A stretch of 64,000 nt of DNA from Halorhabdus tiamatea SARL4B (lineage in GTDB: Archaea > Halobacteriota > Halobacteria > Halobacteriales > Haloarculaceae), in assembly GCF_000470655.1 (NCBI RefSeq), contig NC_021921.1, forward strand, positions 682,001-746,000. The letters run 5' to 3'. Both the position numbers and the translations under genes were made by a program. This document shows, piece by piece, positions 25,311 to 34,231 of the stretch (within the stretch, counting starts at the first letter, position 1; each line of letters opens with the position of its first letter). Below the pieces are notes generated by a model. It made no database searches, was not told the origin of the DNA, and was given only the letters and a program-made list of their open reading frames with translations.

Positions 25311-25742
25311 TCAGACGTCTTTCTCGTCGATGAAGTCGTGGGCCTCCTCGAAGATCTCCCGGGGGCCATCCTGGGTGATGGTGTTTTTCGCCTGTTCGTA
25401 GTCGCGCCACTGGTGGTCGTGGTGCTCCGTGGAGAGTTCGGCACTCGCCTCGAAGGATTTGGCGATGAACAGGTGAACGGTCTTGTGAATGGTGTTGCCG
25501 TTCGCCTCGAACACGTAGTCGTACTCCTCACGGAAGCCGTCGATGAGCCGGAAGTCGTCGATTCCGGCCTCCTCTTTCACTTCGCGGATGGCGGTTTGCT
25601 GGAGTTCCTCCTCGCCCTCGACGCCGCCTTTGGGAAACTCCCAGTCCCCCGGGCGGCTCTTGAGCAGCAGGTACTCCCGCTGGCCACGCGTATCGCGAAA
25701 GAGGATGGCTCCCGCGCTCGTGGCCTCGATCATTACCGACAT
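25311..25742 (-). CDS. Nudix hydrolase, Ap4A-pyrophosphatase-like
   Basis: A 143-residue Nudix protein. The box at residues 39-61 follows G-x5-E-x7-REVKEEAGI exactly. Together with 'AGAILFRD', 'LLLKSRPGDWEFPKGG' and a tyrosine-containing segment 16-18 residues after the box ('EEYDYVF'), it matches the diadenosine-tetraphosphatase-like subgroup. It would hydrolyse dinucleoside polyphosphates or act as a housecleaning enzyme. The start may be M1 (25742) or M4 (25733). Confidence 0.88.
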   Translation of the reverse strand: MSVMIEATSAGAILFRDTRGQREYLLLKSRPGDWEFPKGGVEGEEELQQTAIREVKEEAGIDDFRLIDGFREEYDYVFEANGNTIHKTVHLFIAKSFEASAELSTEHHDHQWRDYEQAKNTITQDGPREIFEEAHDFIDEKDV

Positions 25743-25894
25743 CTAGTCATGCGGAACTTAAGAGCATATCGGAGCGCGGGACGGAGCGACGTGGCGACGG
25801 GTGCCACCACCGAGAGGTGGTTTGGCAGTGGTCGATCGACGTGGACACCAAAAGAACGCCTTTTTCCCCCTCGACCGCGGATCCAGAAGACGAG

Positions 25895-26221
25895 ATGCCG
25901 TTCGCCATGACGTTGACGGTCGAAAGTGGGGATCGCTACGTTCTCGAGGACGTGGTGACCGAGATCAAGGAGGCCGCCGAACAGAAAGGTGTCCAATTGA
26001 AGGGTCCGCATCCCCAGGCCCCCCAAGAGCTTCGCGTCCCGCAGTCGGCCGACCTCAGTGCGGACGGCGACCGACTCGATCCCTGGCACTACACGGTGTT
26101 CACTCGAACGATCGAGATCATCGGCCACGACGAGTTCGCCCGGGATGTCACCGAATGGGACTTCCCCGAGCGTGTCCACATCGGCGTGTCCGTCGAGCAA
26201 CGCCGCGGTGCCGGTCGCTGA
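25895..26221 (+). CDS. uS10/mL48-like small protein
   Basis: A 108-residue protein with the ribosomal-protein-S10 fold signature: 'MTLTVESGDRYVLEDVVTEIKEAAEQ', 'KGPHPQAPQELRVPQ', 'HYTVFTRTIEIIGHDE'. It differs from genuine S10 and belongs to a haloarchaeal S10-like paralogue whose role is not established. The ATG at 25895 is preferred to the in-frame codon at 25817, which runs through the promoter region. Confidence 0.8.
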   Translation: MPFAMTLTVESGDRYVLEDVVTEIKEAAEQKGVQLKGPHPQAPQELRVPQSADLSADGDRLDPWHYTVFTRTIEIIGHDEFARDVTEWDFPERVHIGVSVEQRRGAGR

Positions 26222-26282
26222 GCCGGCGGTTCCAGAGCCCTCGCGCGAGTGATTTACATACCGCCGACCGTTCTGCGGGCGT

Positions 26283-27560
26283 ATGACCGAACCGCCCGAA
26301 CATCTCAGGCAACTCCGACGAGAGTTGCATCGCCATCCCGAGCCCGGCTGGCGGGAGTTCTACACGACCGCCCGGATTCTCGAAGCGATCGAACGGATCG
26401 GCGTCGACGACATTTTCGTCGGTTCCGACGCCCTCGCGAGTGATGCCAGAATCGGTATTCCGGACGACGAGGAACTCGCTCGGTGGCGCGAACGCGCAAG
26501 CGAGGCCGGCGTTGCGAAGGCGACCCTCGAGCAACTCGACGGTGGACACACCGGGGCGATCGCGGTCCTCCGGCGCGGCGAGGGGCCGACCGTCGGTCTC
26601 CGGGTGGACATCGACGCACTGCCCCGACGGGAATCCACTGCCCCGGACCACCGGCCCGTCGCCGAAGGGTTCCGTCCCGATCACGACGACGCGATGCACG
26701 CCTGCGGACACGACGCCCACGCGACCATCGGCGTCGGCGTCCTCGAAGCGATCGGCGACAGCGACTTCGAGGGGACGCTGAAGGTCATCTTCCAGCCCGC
26801 CGAGGAGGTCATCGGCGGCGGGCGCGCCATCGCCGAGAGCGGTCACCTCGACGACGTGGACGCGCTGCTCGCGATCCACATCGGTCTCGATCATCCGACG
26901 GGCGAGGTCGTCGCCGGGATCGAGGGGATGTTCGCGGTCGCGAACTTCCGGGCGGAGTTCGCGGGGGCGTCGGCCCACGCCGGCGGCCACCCGGATCACG
27001 GCGCCAACGCCGTCCAGGCCATGACAACGGCCGTCCAGAATCTCTACGCGATCCCGCGACACACCGACGGCGCGACGCGAGTCAACGCGGGGAGCGTCGG
27101 CGGCGGGTCGGCCTCGAACGTGATCCCGGAGTCGGCGTACATCGAGGGCGAAGTTCGCGGCGGAACGACCGACCTGAGGGAGTACATGCGCGAACGCGCC
27201 GAGACGGTCATCCAATCGGCCGCGGAGATGCATGACTGCGAAGTGAGCGTAGAATGGGGGGCACAAGCGCCGAGCGCCGATCCCGACCCGGAACTTCGAC
27301 GTCTCGTCTACGACGTCGCCGGTGGTGTCGACGGCGTGGACTCCCGACTCGAGCGCGCCCAACTCGGCGGTAGCGAGGACGCCACCTTCCTGATGCGCCG
27401 CGTCCAGGAGGCGGGCGGGCAGGCGACGTTCGTCGGAATCGGGACGGACCATCCCGGCGGCCACCATACGGCGACGTTCGACGTCGACGAGACGTCGATC
27501 GGGATCGGCGTCGACGTACTGACGGAGGCGATCCTGGCGATCAGCGAGCAGGAGTTCTGA
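26283..27560 (+). CDS. M20 family amidohydrolase (AbgA/HipO-like)
   Basis: A 425-residue zinc-dependent amidohydrolase/peptidase of the M20D type. The metal-binding 'HACGHDAH' is at 139-146 and 'FQPAEE' near 170. A dimerisation domain follows (about 210-330, 'GASAHAGGHPDHGANAV'), and the last metal ligand is near 'GTDHPGGHHTATFDVDE'. The insertion around residues 45-85 is typical of the aminobenzoyl-glutamate utilisation AbgA branch. It probably removes an N-acyl or N-aminoacyl group; the substrate is unknown. Confidence 0.88.
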   Translation: MTEPPEHLRQLRRELHRHPEPGWREFYTTARILEAIERIGVDDIFVGSDALASDARIGIPDDEELARWRERASEAGVAKATLEQLDGGHTGAIAVLRRGEGPTVGLRVDIDALPRRESTAPDHRPVAEGFRPDHDDAMHACGHDAHATIGVGVLEAIGDSDFEGTLKVIFQPAEEVIGGGRAIAESGHLDDVDALLAIHIGLDHPTGEVVAGIEGMFAVANFRAEFAGASAHAGGHPDHGANAVQAMTTAVQNLYAIPRHTDGATRVNAGSVGGGSASNVIPESAYIEGEVRGGTTDLREYMRERAETVIQSAAEMHDCEVSVEWGAQAPSADPDPELRRLVYDVAGGVDGVDSRLERAQLGGSEDATFLMRRVQEAGGQATFVGIGTDHPGGHHTATFDVDETSIGIGVDVLTEAILAISEQEF

Positions 27561-27604
27561 AGCGGGGAAGAACGGTAGCAGTCGAAACGAAACGCCTCCC
27601 TCTA

Positions 27605-28972
27605 TCAGTACTTCGCCTCGGCCCCGGTCGTCTCGTAGACGCCTTCGAGGAGTTCGTCTCGACGACGTTGCCAGGTCTCGAAGCCGGCCGGCGATTCCGG
27701 ATAGGCCTCGTAGTGCTCGAGGAGTTCGTCGGCGTGGCGTTTGGTCCGATAGAGATCCAGAATCGTCCCCCAGTGGCCCCGGCTCTTCAGCGCCGTTTTG
27801 AGTTTCAGCGACCAGCTCAGATCGGCCGAGCCGGAGTACAGCGCCTCGGAGAGTTTGGTCATCGGGAGGCTGGCGAGCATGCCCGTCAGGTCGTCGATCT
27901 CGTAGGCCGTCGTGAAGATGTTGTAGACGTCCAGGGCGGCGTAGCGCCCGCCGAAGTGCTCCATGACGCGTTCGTTGTATCGCCAGAGTGTTGCTTCCGA
28001 TGGGTCGCCGTCCTCGACGGCCTCGATCGCCTGCTCGGCGGCGTACTTCCCGGCGTAGGCCGCGCCGGCGATCCCGCCACCCGTGGTCGGATTGACGTGG
28101 GCCGCGGCGTCCCCGATCGCCATGAACCCGGGGGCCGTCGCGGAGTCGTAGGGCCGACGGGTCGGGATCGCCGCGCCGAGTTTGTCCTTCACGGTCGCGT
28201 TTTTGAACTCCGCGCGGTTCTCGATGTCCCGCCGGAGTGCGTCGACGAGTTGCATCGGTTCCTCGCCCATCTGAAAGCCCAGCCCGACGTTGATCTCCGT
28301 CTCCGTCCGCGGGAAGTACCACAGATAGCCCGCCGATCGCTCGGTGGGTTTGAGCACCAGGGCGTCGTGCCACTCGACGGGTTCCTCGACCTCGATGATC
28401 TCCCGGTAGCCCGAGGAGAACTGCGAGTAGGTGACGTTGGTGTCGAAGGTCGCCCCGGAGAGATCGGCCTCGTCCTGGAGGATCGACAGCGCACCGGCGG
28501 CGTCGATCACGATCGGCGCTTCGTAGGTGATCGGGTCGCCGTCGCTAATCGCCTCGATCCCGGTGACGCGCGCGCCGTCCTGGAGGACGCTGTTGACGAC
28601 AGTGTCGTAGTGGAAGGTTACGCCCGCGTCTTCTGCCCCTTCGATGAGTAACTTGCCGAATTGCAGGCGGTCGATGACGGCGAGTTCACCCGGGACGGGG
28701 ATGTCGACGGCAGTGCCCTCACTCGGAAGTTCGAAGTGGCCGTGATCGACGACCGAGTTGGTGATCGACGGTTCGATCTGTGATCGGGGGATCGCCTCGG
28801 GGAAGTTGCTCGCGCCTTTGAGTGCGTCGCCGCAGGCGATGTGTCCGGCCTCCGATTCGGATTTGCGCTCGACGATCACCACGTCGAGGCCCTCCTGAGC
28901 GATCGTCGCCGCCGCGTAGCAACCGGATACGCCGGCTCCCACGACGACGACGTCGTACTCGGCGGTGGTCAT
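27605..28972 (-). CDS. Geranylgeranyl reductase family flavoprotein
   Basis: A 455-residue FAD-dependent oxidoreductase. The dinucleotide motif is 'VVVVGAGVSGCYAA' (8-21). 'GHIACGDALKG' (43-53) contains the family cysteine, and the FAD-binding 'GFMAIGDAAAHVNPTTGGGI' lies near 283-302. In archaea this family hydrogenates the isoprenoid chains of membrane lipids (digeranylgeranylglycerophospholipid reductase) or of other prenyl compounds such as menaquinone. The divergent 2Fe-2S ferredoxin gene next door is a plausible electron donor; that link is inference. Confidence 0.9.
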   Translation of the reverse strand: MTTAEYDVVVVGAGVSGCYAAATIAQEGLDVVIVERKSESEAGHIACGDALKGASNFPEAIPRSQIEPSITNSVVDHGHFELPSEGTAVDIPVPGELAVIDRLQFGKLLIEGAEDAGVTFHYDTVVNSVLQDGARVTGIEAISDGDPITYEAPIVIDAAGALSILQDEADLSGATFDTNVTYSQFSSGYREIIEVEEPVEWHDALVLKPTERSAGYLWYFPRTETEINVGLGFQMGEEPMQLVDALRRDIENRAEFKNATVKDKLGAAIPTRRPYDSATAPGFMAIGDAAAHVNPTTGGGIAGAAYAGKYAAEQAIEAVEDGDPSEATLWRYNERVMEHFGGRYAALDVYNIFTTAYEIDDLTGMLASLPMTKLSEALYSGSADLSWSLKLKTALKSRGHWGTILDLYRTKRHADELLEHYEAYPESPAGFETWQRRRDELLEGVYETTGAEAKY

Positions 28973-29100
28973 GAACTCCGGTCAACACTGAACGGGGTTA
29001 ACTCTTTGCGCTTGGGCAGCCGATCTCGCAGAGTCAACAACGGGTAGCGGTGCAAGCGAGCAGATAAAGAGTTTTGTCGGGGACTTGCGTACGCCATTCC

Positions 29101-29439
29101 ATGACTGCATACACCGTCGAGTTCGTCGGCACCGGCGAAACTATCGAAGTCGAAGACACCGAGACAGTCCTGAGCCGCGCGATCGAAGAGGGGATCGCCC
29201 AGGAGTACTCCTGCCGCGTGGGGATGTGTCTGGCCTGCTCGGCGAAGATCGTCGAGGGCGACGTCACCCAGCCGGCTGCCCGTGGATTGACCGACGAGGA
29301 GAAAGAGAACTACGCGCTGACCTGCATGGCCCGCCCGCAGTCGGATCTCAAACTCGACCGTGGGAAGTATCCCCCAAGCATCGAAAAGGAGGCCGCCGTC
29401 GAAGCGGGCGCGGGTGACGAAGCCACCGCGGACGACTGA
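29101..29439 (+). CDS. fdx: 2Fe-2S plant-type ferredoxin
   Basis: A 112-residue ferredoxin with cluster ligands C38, C43, C46 and C75 ('SCRVGMCLACSAKIVEG', 'YALTCMARP'). It lacks the large N-terminal acidic insertion of the classic halobacterial ferredoxin, so it is a different paralogue. It carries an acidic C-terminal tail. The ATG at 29101 (MTAYTVEFVG) is the family-like start. It lies between divergent geranylgeranyl reductase and convergent dihydrolipoamide-dehydrogenase-like genes, both redox flavoproteins. Confidence 0.9.
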   Translation: MTAYTVEFVGTGETIEVEDTETVLSRAIEEGIAQEYSCRVGMCLACSAKIVEGDVTQPAARGLTDEEKENYALTCMARPQSDLKLDRGKYPPSIEKEAAVEAGAGDEATADD

Positions 29440-29466
29440 ACGAGCGAGAGAGAGGAACCAGCCGAC

Positions 29467-30867
29467 TTACTCGAGTTTTGCTGCCGTATCACCGATGAGT
29501 CCGTCGAGAACTTCGGGCGTCGTGGGATGGTACGCCCGATCGGGGATTTCCCGGACGTCGAGTTCCATCTCGACGGCGAGTTGCATCGTCTTGGCCATCA
29601 CGTCGGCGTGGTAGTGCAGCCCCTGATATCCCAGGACCGTCCCGTCGGTGCCGACGACCAGCCGGGCAAGTCCGTCGGCGACGTCTTTGGTCTTGAAGAC
29701 GCCGTCCGAGGAAGCGTCGCGAGTCGCCGTCACGAACTCCAGGCCGGCCGCCTCGGCAGACTCGACCGAGTGGCCGACGCGGGCATAGGGGAGGACGCCG
29801 AGTCCGGAGAAGATAACGTGGTGGTGAACGTTCTCGTACTCCTCGAGGGAGTCGCCATCCCGGAGACGGCGGACGTTCTCGGCGGCAGTGAACCCTTCCT
29901 CCTTGGCGACGTGGAGGATCGGTTCGCGGCCGTTGACGTCGCCGACGACGAAGACCCGATCGTCGCCCGCGGCTTGCATCGTGTCGGAAACCCAGTCCTC
30001 GCCTGGCGAGAGTGACGTGTTCTCGATGCCGAGGCGGTCGAGCGCCGGCTCGCGGCCGGTGAAGGCGAACAGTTCGTCGGCTTCAATGGTGCGTGTGTCG
30101 CCACCGACGTCGACGGTCATCCGGACGCCACCGTCGTCGGTCTGCTCGACGGACGTTCCCTCGGCGTCGAGCAGGACGTCGACGTCGAAGTGCTCGCGGT
30201 AGTACGCGAGTAGTTCCTCGCCGAAGGGTTCGTCGGCCTCTTCGAGGACCTCGGGGAGTGCCTCGACGACGGTGAGATCCACGTCGGCGGCCTCGGTCAG
30301 GTACGGGACGAGTTCAAGCCCGATGTATCCGAGCCCCAGCGCGATCGCCGAGTCGCCGAACTCGGTCCGGTCGAGGACGTCGGCGCTCGTCTGGACGGGC
30401 ACGTCCTCGATGCCGGGGATCGGCGGGATCGCGACGTTCGAGCCCGTCGCGATGACGACGTAATCGGGTTCGATCCGGCGACCGTCGACTTCGAGGACGC
30501 GGTCGTCGACGAACCGGGCGGTGTCGTGGATGAACTCGACGTTTTCCTGCTCGGCGAGTTCGGCGATGGCGTCGCGGCGATGTTGGGCGAACCCCGAGGT
30601 GTGGTCGTTCTTGCGCTCGACGACGGCTTCGATATCGACGTCCGGAACCTCACCGACGAGTCGCTCGTCCTTTCGGGCCCCAAATCGGTGCTCGGCAGCC
30701 GAGAGTACTTCCTTCGAAGGCATACACCCGCGGAGAATACACAGGCCACCGCCGGGGTCGCCGTCGTCTATCAGTGTGAGTTCGATGTCGGGATCGTCGG
30801 CGAGATCACCGGCGACTGCCGCGCCGGCACTCCCGTATGCGCCAACGACTGCGACGTGCGTGCTCAT
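29467..30867 (-). CDS. Dihydrolipoamide-dehydrogenase-like NAD(P)/FAD oxidoreductase
   Basis: A 466-residue class I pyridine nucleotide-disulphide oxidoreductase. The redox-active pair is C43-x4-C48 ('GLCILRGCMPSKEV'), a NAD(P) Rossmann motif lies near 177-186 ('ALGLGYIGLEL'), and an FAD motif near 312 ('VFVVGDVNG'). The C-terminal 'YHPTTPE' supplies the catalytic His-Glu pair. The first FAD motif is unusual (GAYGSAG instead of GxGxxG). No 2-oxoacid dehydrogenase complex genes are adjacent, so it may be a mercuric-reductase- or glutathione/CoA-disulphide-reductase-like enzyme instead of a complex E3. Confidence 0.85.
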   Translation of the reverse strand: MSTHVAVVGAYGSAGAAVAGDLADDPDIELTLIDDGDPGGGLCILRGCMPSKEVLSAAEHRFGARKDERLVGEVPDVDIEAVVERKNDHTSGFAQHRRDAIAELAEQENVEFIHDTARFVDDRVLEVDGRRIEPDYVVIATGSNVAIPPIPGIEDVPVQTSADVLDRTEFGDSAIALGLGYIGLELVPYLTEAADVDLTVVEALPEVLEEADEPFGEELLAYYREHFDVDVLLDAEGTSVEQTDDGGVRMTVDVGGDTRTIEADELFAFTGREPALDRLGIENTSLSPGEDWVSDTMQAAGDDRVFVVGDVNGREPILHVAKEEGFTAAENVRRLRDGDSLEEYENVHHHVIFSGLGVLPYARVGHSVESAEAAGLEFVTATRDASSDGVFKTKDVADGLARLVVGTDGTVLGYQGLHYHADVMAKTMQLAVEMELDVREIPDRAYHPTTPEVLDGLIGDTAAKLE

Positions 30868-31100
30868 ACGAAATAACCGGCTCGGGCGAGTAAAAGCCGT
30901 TTGGAAACGGCACGCTGTTGGATCGAGGCGACTGATTCTGCTGGCCGGAGAGAGGGTCGGCCGTCACAATAGTCCGAGCCTGGGCGAATGTTCCCCAGTA
31001 TCCTGAAGGACAGGCCATATATGCTCGGGTCACGTATAGTCATACGAATATCGGTGTCACGAGATCGTCGCGCGAGACGGCCATATTCCCTGTTCAAACC

Positions 31101-31679
31101 ATGACGAGCCGCGTATACAGACTTCACTCGACGCTCGAACTGCCCCTCGAAGACGTCCACGATCACTTCGACGACCCGGACTTGCCCGAAGTGATCGACG
31201 ATGTCGAAATAACACGCCGGAACAATACGCTTATCTTGAGCGCGATATCCGACGACGAGTCGATCAGCAAGTACACGCCGACGGCCCAGCTCAAGGCCAG
31301 CGTCACGGAAAACCGCGTCTACGAGGAAGAACCCGAACCGCCGCGAGGGACCGGTGGTGGCGGTCAGTGGGGTGCACTCGAAGAGGAAGAGGAGGAGATC
31401 GAATCCGAACTCGTCGAGTACGCCTGCTTCAAGGGCGATCGCGAGACGGTCCTCCAGAACACGACCCTGCAGTTCCCGATGTTCGAAGTCCTCTGTGACA
31501 TCGCGGAGATCGCCGAGAAGGGGACCCTCACCGCGATCATCGCCGTCGACGGCGAGCTACAAGCCGTCCAGATCGTCGACGGCGAGCGAACGCCCGCCTC
31601 GATCACCGTCACCGAAGACCCTGCCGACGATCCGGGAGAGGACGGAGTCGACTGGCGCGACAACGAGTTTATCCACTGA
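31101..31679 (+). CDS. Conserved haloarchaeal protein (DUF7110-like)
   Basis: A 192-residue protein ('MTSRVYRLHSTLELPLEDVHDHFDDPDLPEVIDDVEITRRNN'). It has a Gly-rich linker at about 85-92 and a strongly acidic run at 95-104. The C-terminal half is predicted alpha/beta. No active-site motif is seen. It lies 84 bp upstream of the PAPS-reductase-like gene on the same strand and may be functionally linked to it. The family name is given from memory and is tentative. Confidence 0.7.
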   Translation: MTSRVYRLHSTLELPLEDVHDHFDDPDLPEVIDDVEITRRNNTLILSAISDDESISKYTPTAQLKASVTENRVYEEEPEPPRGTGGGGQWGALEEEEEEIESELVEYACFKGDRETVLQNTTLQFPMFEVLCDIAEIAEKGTLTAIIAVDGELQAVQIVDGERTPASITVTEDPADDPGEDGVDWRDNEFIH

Positions 31680-31763
31680 CCTCGCCCCGGTTGACGTGAA
31701 AGCCCCAACGAGTCGTTCGATTCGAAAGACTCATGCGATGGGTAATTATATCTAATTACACGC

Positions 31764-32741
31764 ATGCCCAGCGAAGCTGACTTCCCCGTATACGTCGACG
31801 TGGACTACACCGACGGCGACGGCGAGAACCCCGCCGATTACCCGAGTACCGAGCACAAAATCGAGAAAGCAATCGAGGTCACGAGAGAAGGTCTCGAACA
31901 GTACGACAACCCAGTCGTGATGTGGACCGGGGGCAAGGACTCGACGCTGACGCTTTACTTCGTCAAGCAAGTCGCCGACCGCTTCGACCTCGAGGTTCCG
32001 CCGGTCGTGTTCATCGACCACTACCAGCACTTCGACGAACTCATGGACTTCGTCGAGCACTGGGCCGACGAGTGGGATCTCGACGTCATCTGGGCCCGGA
32101 ACACCGACGTCGGCGAGTACGTCGACGAGCACGGCCTCGAACCTGGCGACGATATCCCGATCGAGGACCTCTCGGAGCACAACCAGCATCACGTCCGGAA
32201 CATCCTCGAGTACGAGGAGGACACCTTCCCGTTCCTGCTTGACACCTACGTCGGCAATCACCTGCTGAAGACCGTCGCACTCAACGACGCCATCGAGGAG
32301 TACGACGTCGACGGCATTCTCTCCGGTGTGCGCTGGGACGAGCAGGAGGCCCGCGCCGACGAGACGTTCTTCAGCCCCCGCCACGACCCGGACATCTACC
32401 CGCCCCACGACCGGATCCAGCCGATCCTTCAGTTCGCCGAACCCGACGTCTGGGAGACCTTCTGGCACTTCGTGGTGCCGGACACGGTGGAGGAATTCCC
32501 CGAAGAGGGCTACGTCCCGCAGGGCCAGGACGACCTGCCCGAGGGCGTCCAGAAAGAGGACGTCCCGGTCAGTCCCAAGTACTTCGCCGGCTTCCGATCG
32601 CTCGGTAGCCAGGTCAGCACTGACAAGGCCGCCGAAGAGCCCGCCTGGCTCCAGGACATGGCCAACACGACCGAACGCGCCGGCCGCGCCCAGGACAAAG
32701 AAGACCTGATGGAACGGCTGCGCGATCTCGGCTACATGTAG
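31764..32741 (+). CDS. PAPS reductase/ATP-pyrophosphatase family protein
   Basis: A 325-residue protein of the PP-loop superfamily. The PP-loop is 'MWTGGKDSTLTLYFV' (53-67), and 'VVFIDHYQHFDEL' is the following strand/helix of the PAPS-reductase fold. It lacks the C-terminal ECGLH cysteine of true PAPS reductases; the C-terminus has 'SPKYFAGFRSLGSQVS', the motif typical of CysH/CysD-like proteins that bind an adenylyl-sulphate-like substrate. The reaction (sulphur assimilation or RNA thiolation) is uncertain. Confidence 0.85.
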   Translation: MPSEADFPVYVDVDYTDGDGENPADYPSTEHKIEKAIEVTREGLEQYDNPVVMWTGGKDSTLTLYFVKQVADRFDLEVPPVVFIDHYQHFDELMDFVEHWADEWDLDVIWARNTDVGEYVDEHGLEPGDDIPIEDLSEHNQHHVRNILEYEEDTFPFLLDTYVGNHLLKTVALNDAIEEYDVDGILSGVRWDEQEARADETFFSPRHDPDIYPPHDRIQPILQFAEPDVWETFWHFVVPDTVEEFPEEGYVPQGQDDLPEGVQKEDVPVSPKYFAGFRSLGSQVSTDKAAEEPAWLQDMANTTERAGRAQDKEDLMERLRDLGYM

Positions 32742-32759
32742 AAGCGACCTTTTTACTTC

Positions 32760-32925
32760 AGGGGGTGTCCTCGCTCCGCTGCGGGCACCCGCTCTGCTCA
32801 CGGACGCGGAGCGTCCGTTCGCACGGTCAGCGGGACCTTCGGTCCCGCTCGACTCGCAAAAAGCTCGGCCAAAAAGGCCGGACGCTCCCTTCGGTCGCGT
32901 CCGGTGCGTCGGGCTCACTGGCTCG
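32760..32925. repeat. Cluster of short hairpins downstream of the PAPS-reductase-like gene
   Basis: Several perfect or near-perfect hairpins lie in a row, for example ACGGACG/CGTCCGT, AGCGGGACC/GGTCCCGCT and GGACGC/GCGTCC. The region follows the stop codon at 32741 and precedes the convergent winged-helix operon, so it may be a terminator region. No gene is seen between 32742 and 32985. Confidence 0.5.
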
Positions 32926-32985
32926 CGGCTAAGTGATCACTGGAGCTTTTGCCAGCCTTCGCCTGAAACGTGAGCGAGCAGTCGT

Positions 32986-33273
32986 TTATTCGTCCAAACT
33001 CTCGATCAGCGCCTCTAGCTGGCCAACGTGGTCCTCGAACGTCTCGCGGCCGTGATCGGTGAGTCGGTAGGTCGTCTGTGGGGAATCGTCGACGAACTGT
33101 TTTTCGACGTCGACGCAGTCGGCCTCCGCAAGTTTGTTCATGTGGCTGGCGAGGTTTCCCTCCGTCAGATCGAGTTCGTCGACGATCTCCGAGAAGGCCG
33201 CCTCGTCGTGGCGGTAGAGGTAGGCGAAGATTTGCAGGCGGGTCGGCTGGTGGACGAGTGTGTCGAAGTCCAT
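32986..33273 (-). CDS. Winged-helix transcriptional regulator
   Basis: A 95-residue HTH protein (TrmB/MarR/ArsR-like). 'PTRLQIFAYLYRHDEAAFSEIVDELDLTEGNLASHMNKLAEADCV' (10-54) contains the HTH and 'TTYRLTDHGRETF' the wing. It is the last gene of an operon with the ABC exporter ATPase, its permease and a 36-residue ORF (3-bp gap), so it probably controls that operon in response to the exported compound. There is no cysteine cluster for metal sensing. Confidence 0.85.
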   Translation of the reverse strand: MDFDTLVHQPTRLQIFAYLYRHDEAAFSEIVDELDLTEGNLASHMNKLAEADCVDVEKQFVDDSPQTTYRLTDHGRETFEDHVGQLEALIESLDE

Positions 33274-33276
33274 GAA

Positions 33277-33387
33277 TCACCGTCTCAGGTAGGCGTACGC
33301 GACGACGTGCTCGGCGAGCCCCATCGCGCCCTTGCTGTCGTCGAGTTGTCGCCGGAGATCCGCCGGATCGATGTCTTCCGCAGTCAT
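33277..33387 (-). CDS. 36-residue ORF between ABC permease and regulator
   Basis: This short ORF encodes 36 residues: a helical, amphipathic 'MTAEDIDPADLRRQLDDSKG' followed by 'AMGLAEHVVAYAYLRR'. It starts 7 bp after the permease stop codon and ends 3 bp before the regulator start, so it fits tightly into the operon. Its acidic N-terminal composition looks haloarchaeal. Its role could be a small accessory subunit or a regulatory peptide. It may also be non-functional, since such a short frame can occur by chance. Confidence 0.5.
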   Translation of the reverse strand: MTAEDIDPADLRRQLDDSKGAMGLAEHVVAYAYLRR

Positions 33388-33394
33388 GGAACGA

Positions 33395-34231
33395 TCACCC
33401 CAGTTGCGCACCCCGGAAGCGCCAGTAGCCGACGGCCAGGGGGACGACGGCCCATGCCAGCAATATCACGACGCTGAACCAGGGGTCGAGATAGACGGGC
33501 TGGCCGGCGTCCTGGGGCGGGAGTTGCGGGTACTTGCTGGGATCGAAGATGAAGTACATCGTGTTCAAGTGCGATCCCGCCGGCGTGAGGTTGAACACGA
33601 AGCTGTAGAAGTGCTCGCCGAGTTCGAGGCCGAGCGTCTCCGCGAAGAGGAACCGTAACGCGCCGACGAGCGAGAAGTCCCCGAAGACGATCAGGACGTC
33701 CGTGAGCACGTAGAACCCGGCCGCGCCGGCGATCGCCCGCGATCGGGTGTCCGTCGCTGCGGAGATGGCGATCGAGGGGCCGACGTACGCGCCGACGAAG
33801 ACGATCGACAGGACGACGAACGCCCCCGAGACGCCGGGTTCGAGGCTGGGGTACATCACGACCGCGATGGCCCCGCCGACGACGAACGCGACGAGCAGCG
33901 ACCCGACGATCAGCAGGGTCCGGGAGAGGAACTTCCCCGCCACCACCGCCGCGCGCGAAGTCGGCTGGCTCAACAGAAACGCGACCGTATTGGACTCGCG
34001 CTCGCCCGCGATAGCCAGGTAACTCCCGGCGATGGCGATCAGCGGGAGGAGCAGCGTCGTCAGGAAGAACTGGTTGAACACCGCGGTTGCGAGGTCGGGT
34101 TCGGCGGCCGTCCCCTCCGCGTAGAGGATCAGCGCCGTGAACGCGACGTAGATCCCCATCACGCCCCACAGCAGTTTCGAGCGCCGAACGTCACGGAAAT
34201 CGTTCCGGGCGACGGTGAGCGTCTGGCTCAT
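33395..34231 (-). CDS. ABC-2 type transporter permease
   Basis: A 278-residue integral membrane protein with about six hydrophobic segments: one near 22-40, three between 95 and 205, and one at the C-terminus (about 255-270). The 'ESNTVAFLLSQPTSRAAVVAGKF' loop is characteristic of the NatB/NosY-type ABC-2 family. It overlaps the ATPase gene (ATGA at 34228-34231). It would form an exporter with that ATPase; the substrate is unknown. Confidence 0.9.
   Translation of the reverse strand: MSQTLTVARNDFRDVRRSKLLWGVMGIYVAFTALILYAEGTAAEPDLATAVFNQFFLTTLLLPLIAIAGSYLAIAGERESNTVAFLLSQPTSRAAVVAGKFLSRTLLIVGSLLVAFVVGGAIAVVMYPSLEPGVSGAFVVLSIVFVGAYVGPSIAISAATDTRSRAIAGAAGFYVLTDVLIVFGDFSLVGALRFLFAETLGLELGEHFYSFVFNLTPAGSHLNTMYFIFDPSKYPQLPPQDAGQPVYLDPWFSVVILLAWAVVPLAVGYWRFRGAQLG

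Noticed and set aside
26148-28373. 741-codon minus-strand ORF over the amidohydrolase and reductase
   Set aside because: It spans two genes with real motifs in other frames; arginine-rich translation typical of a shadow.
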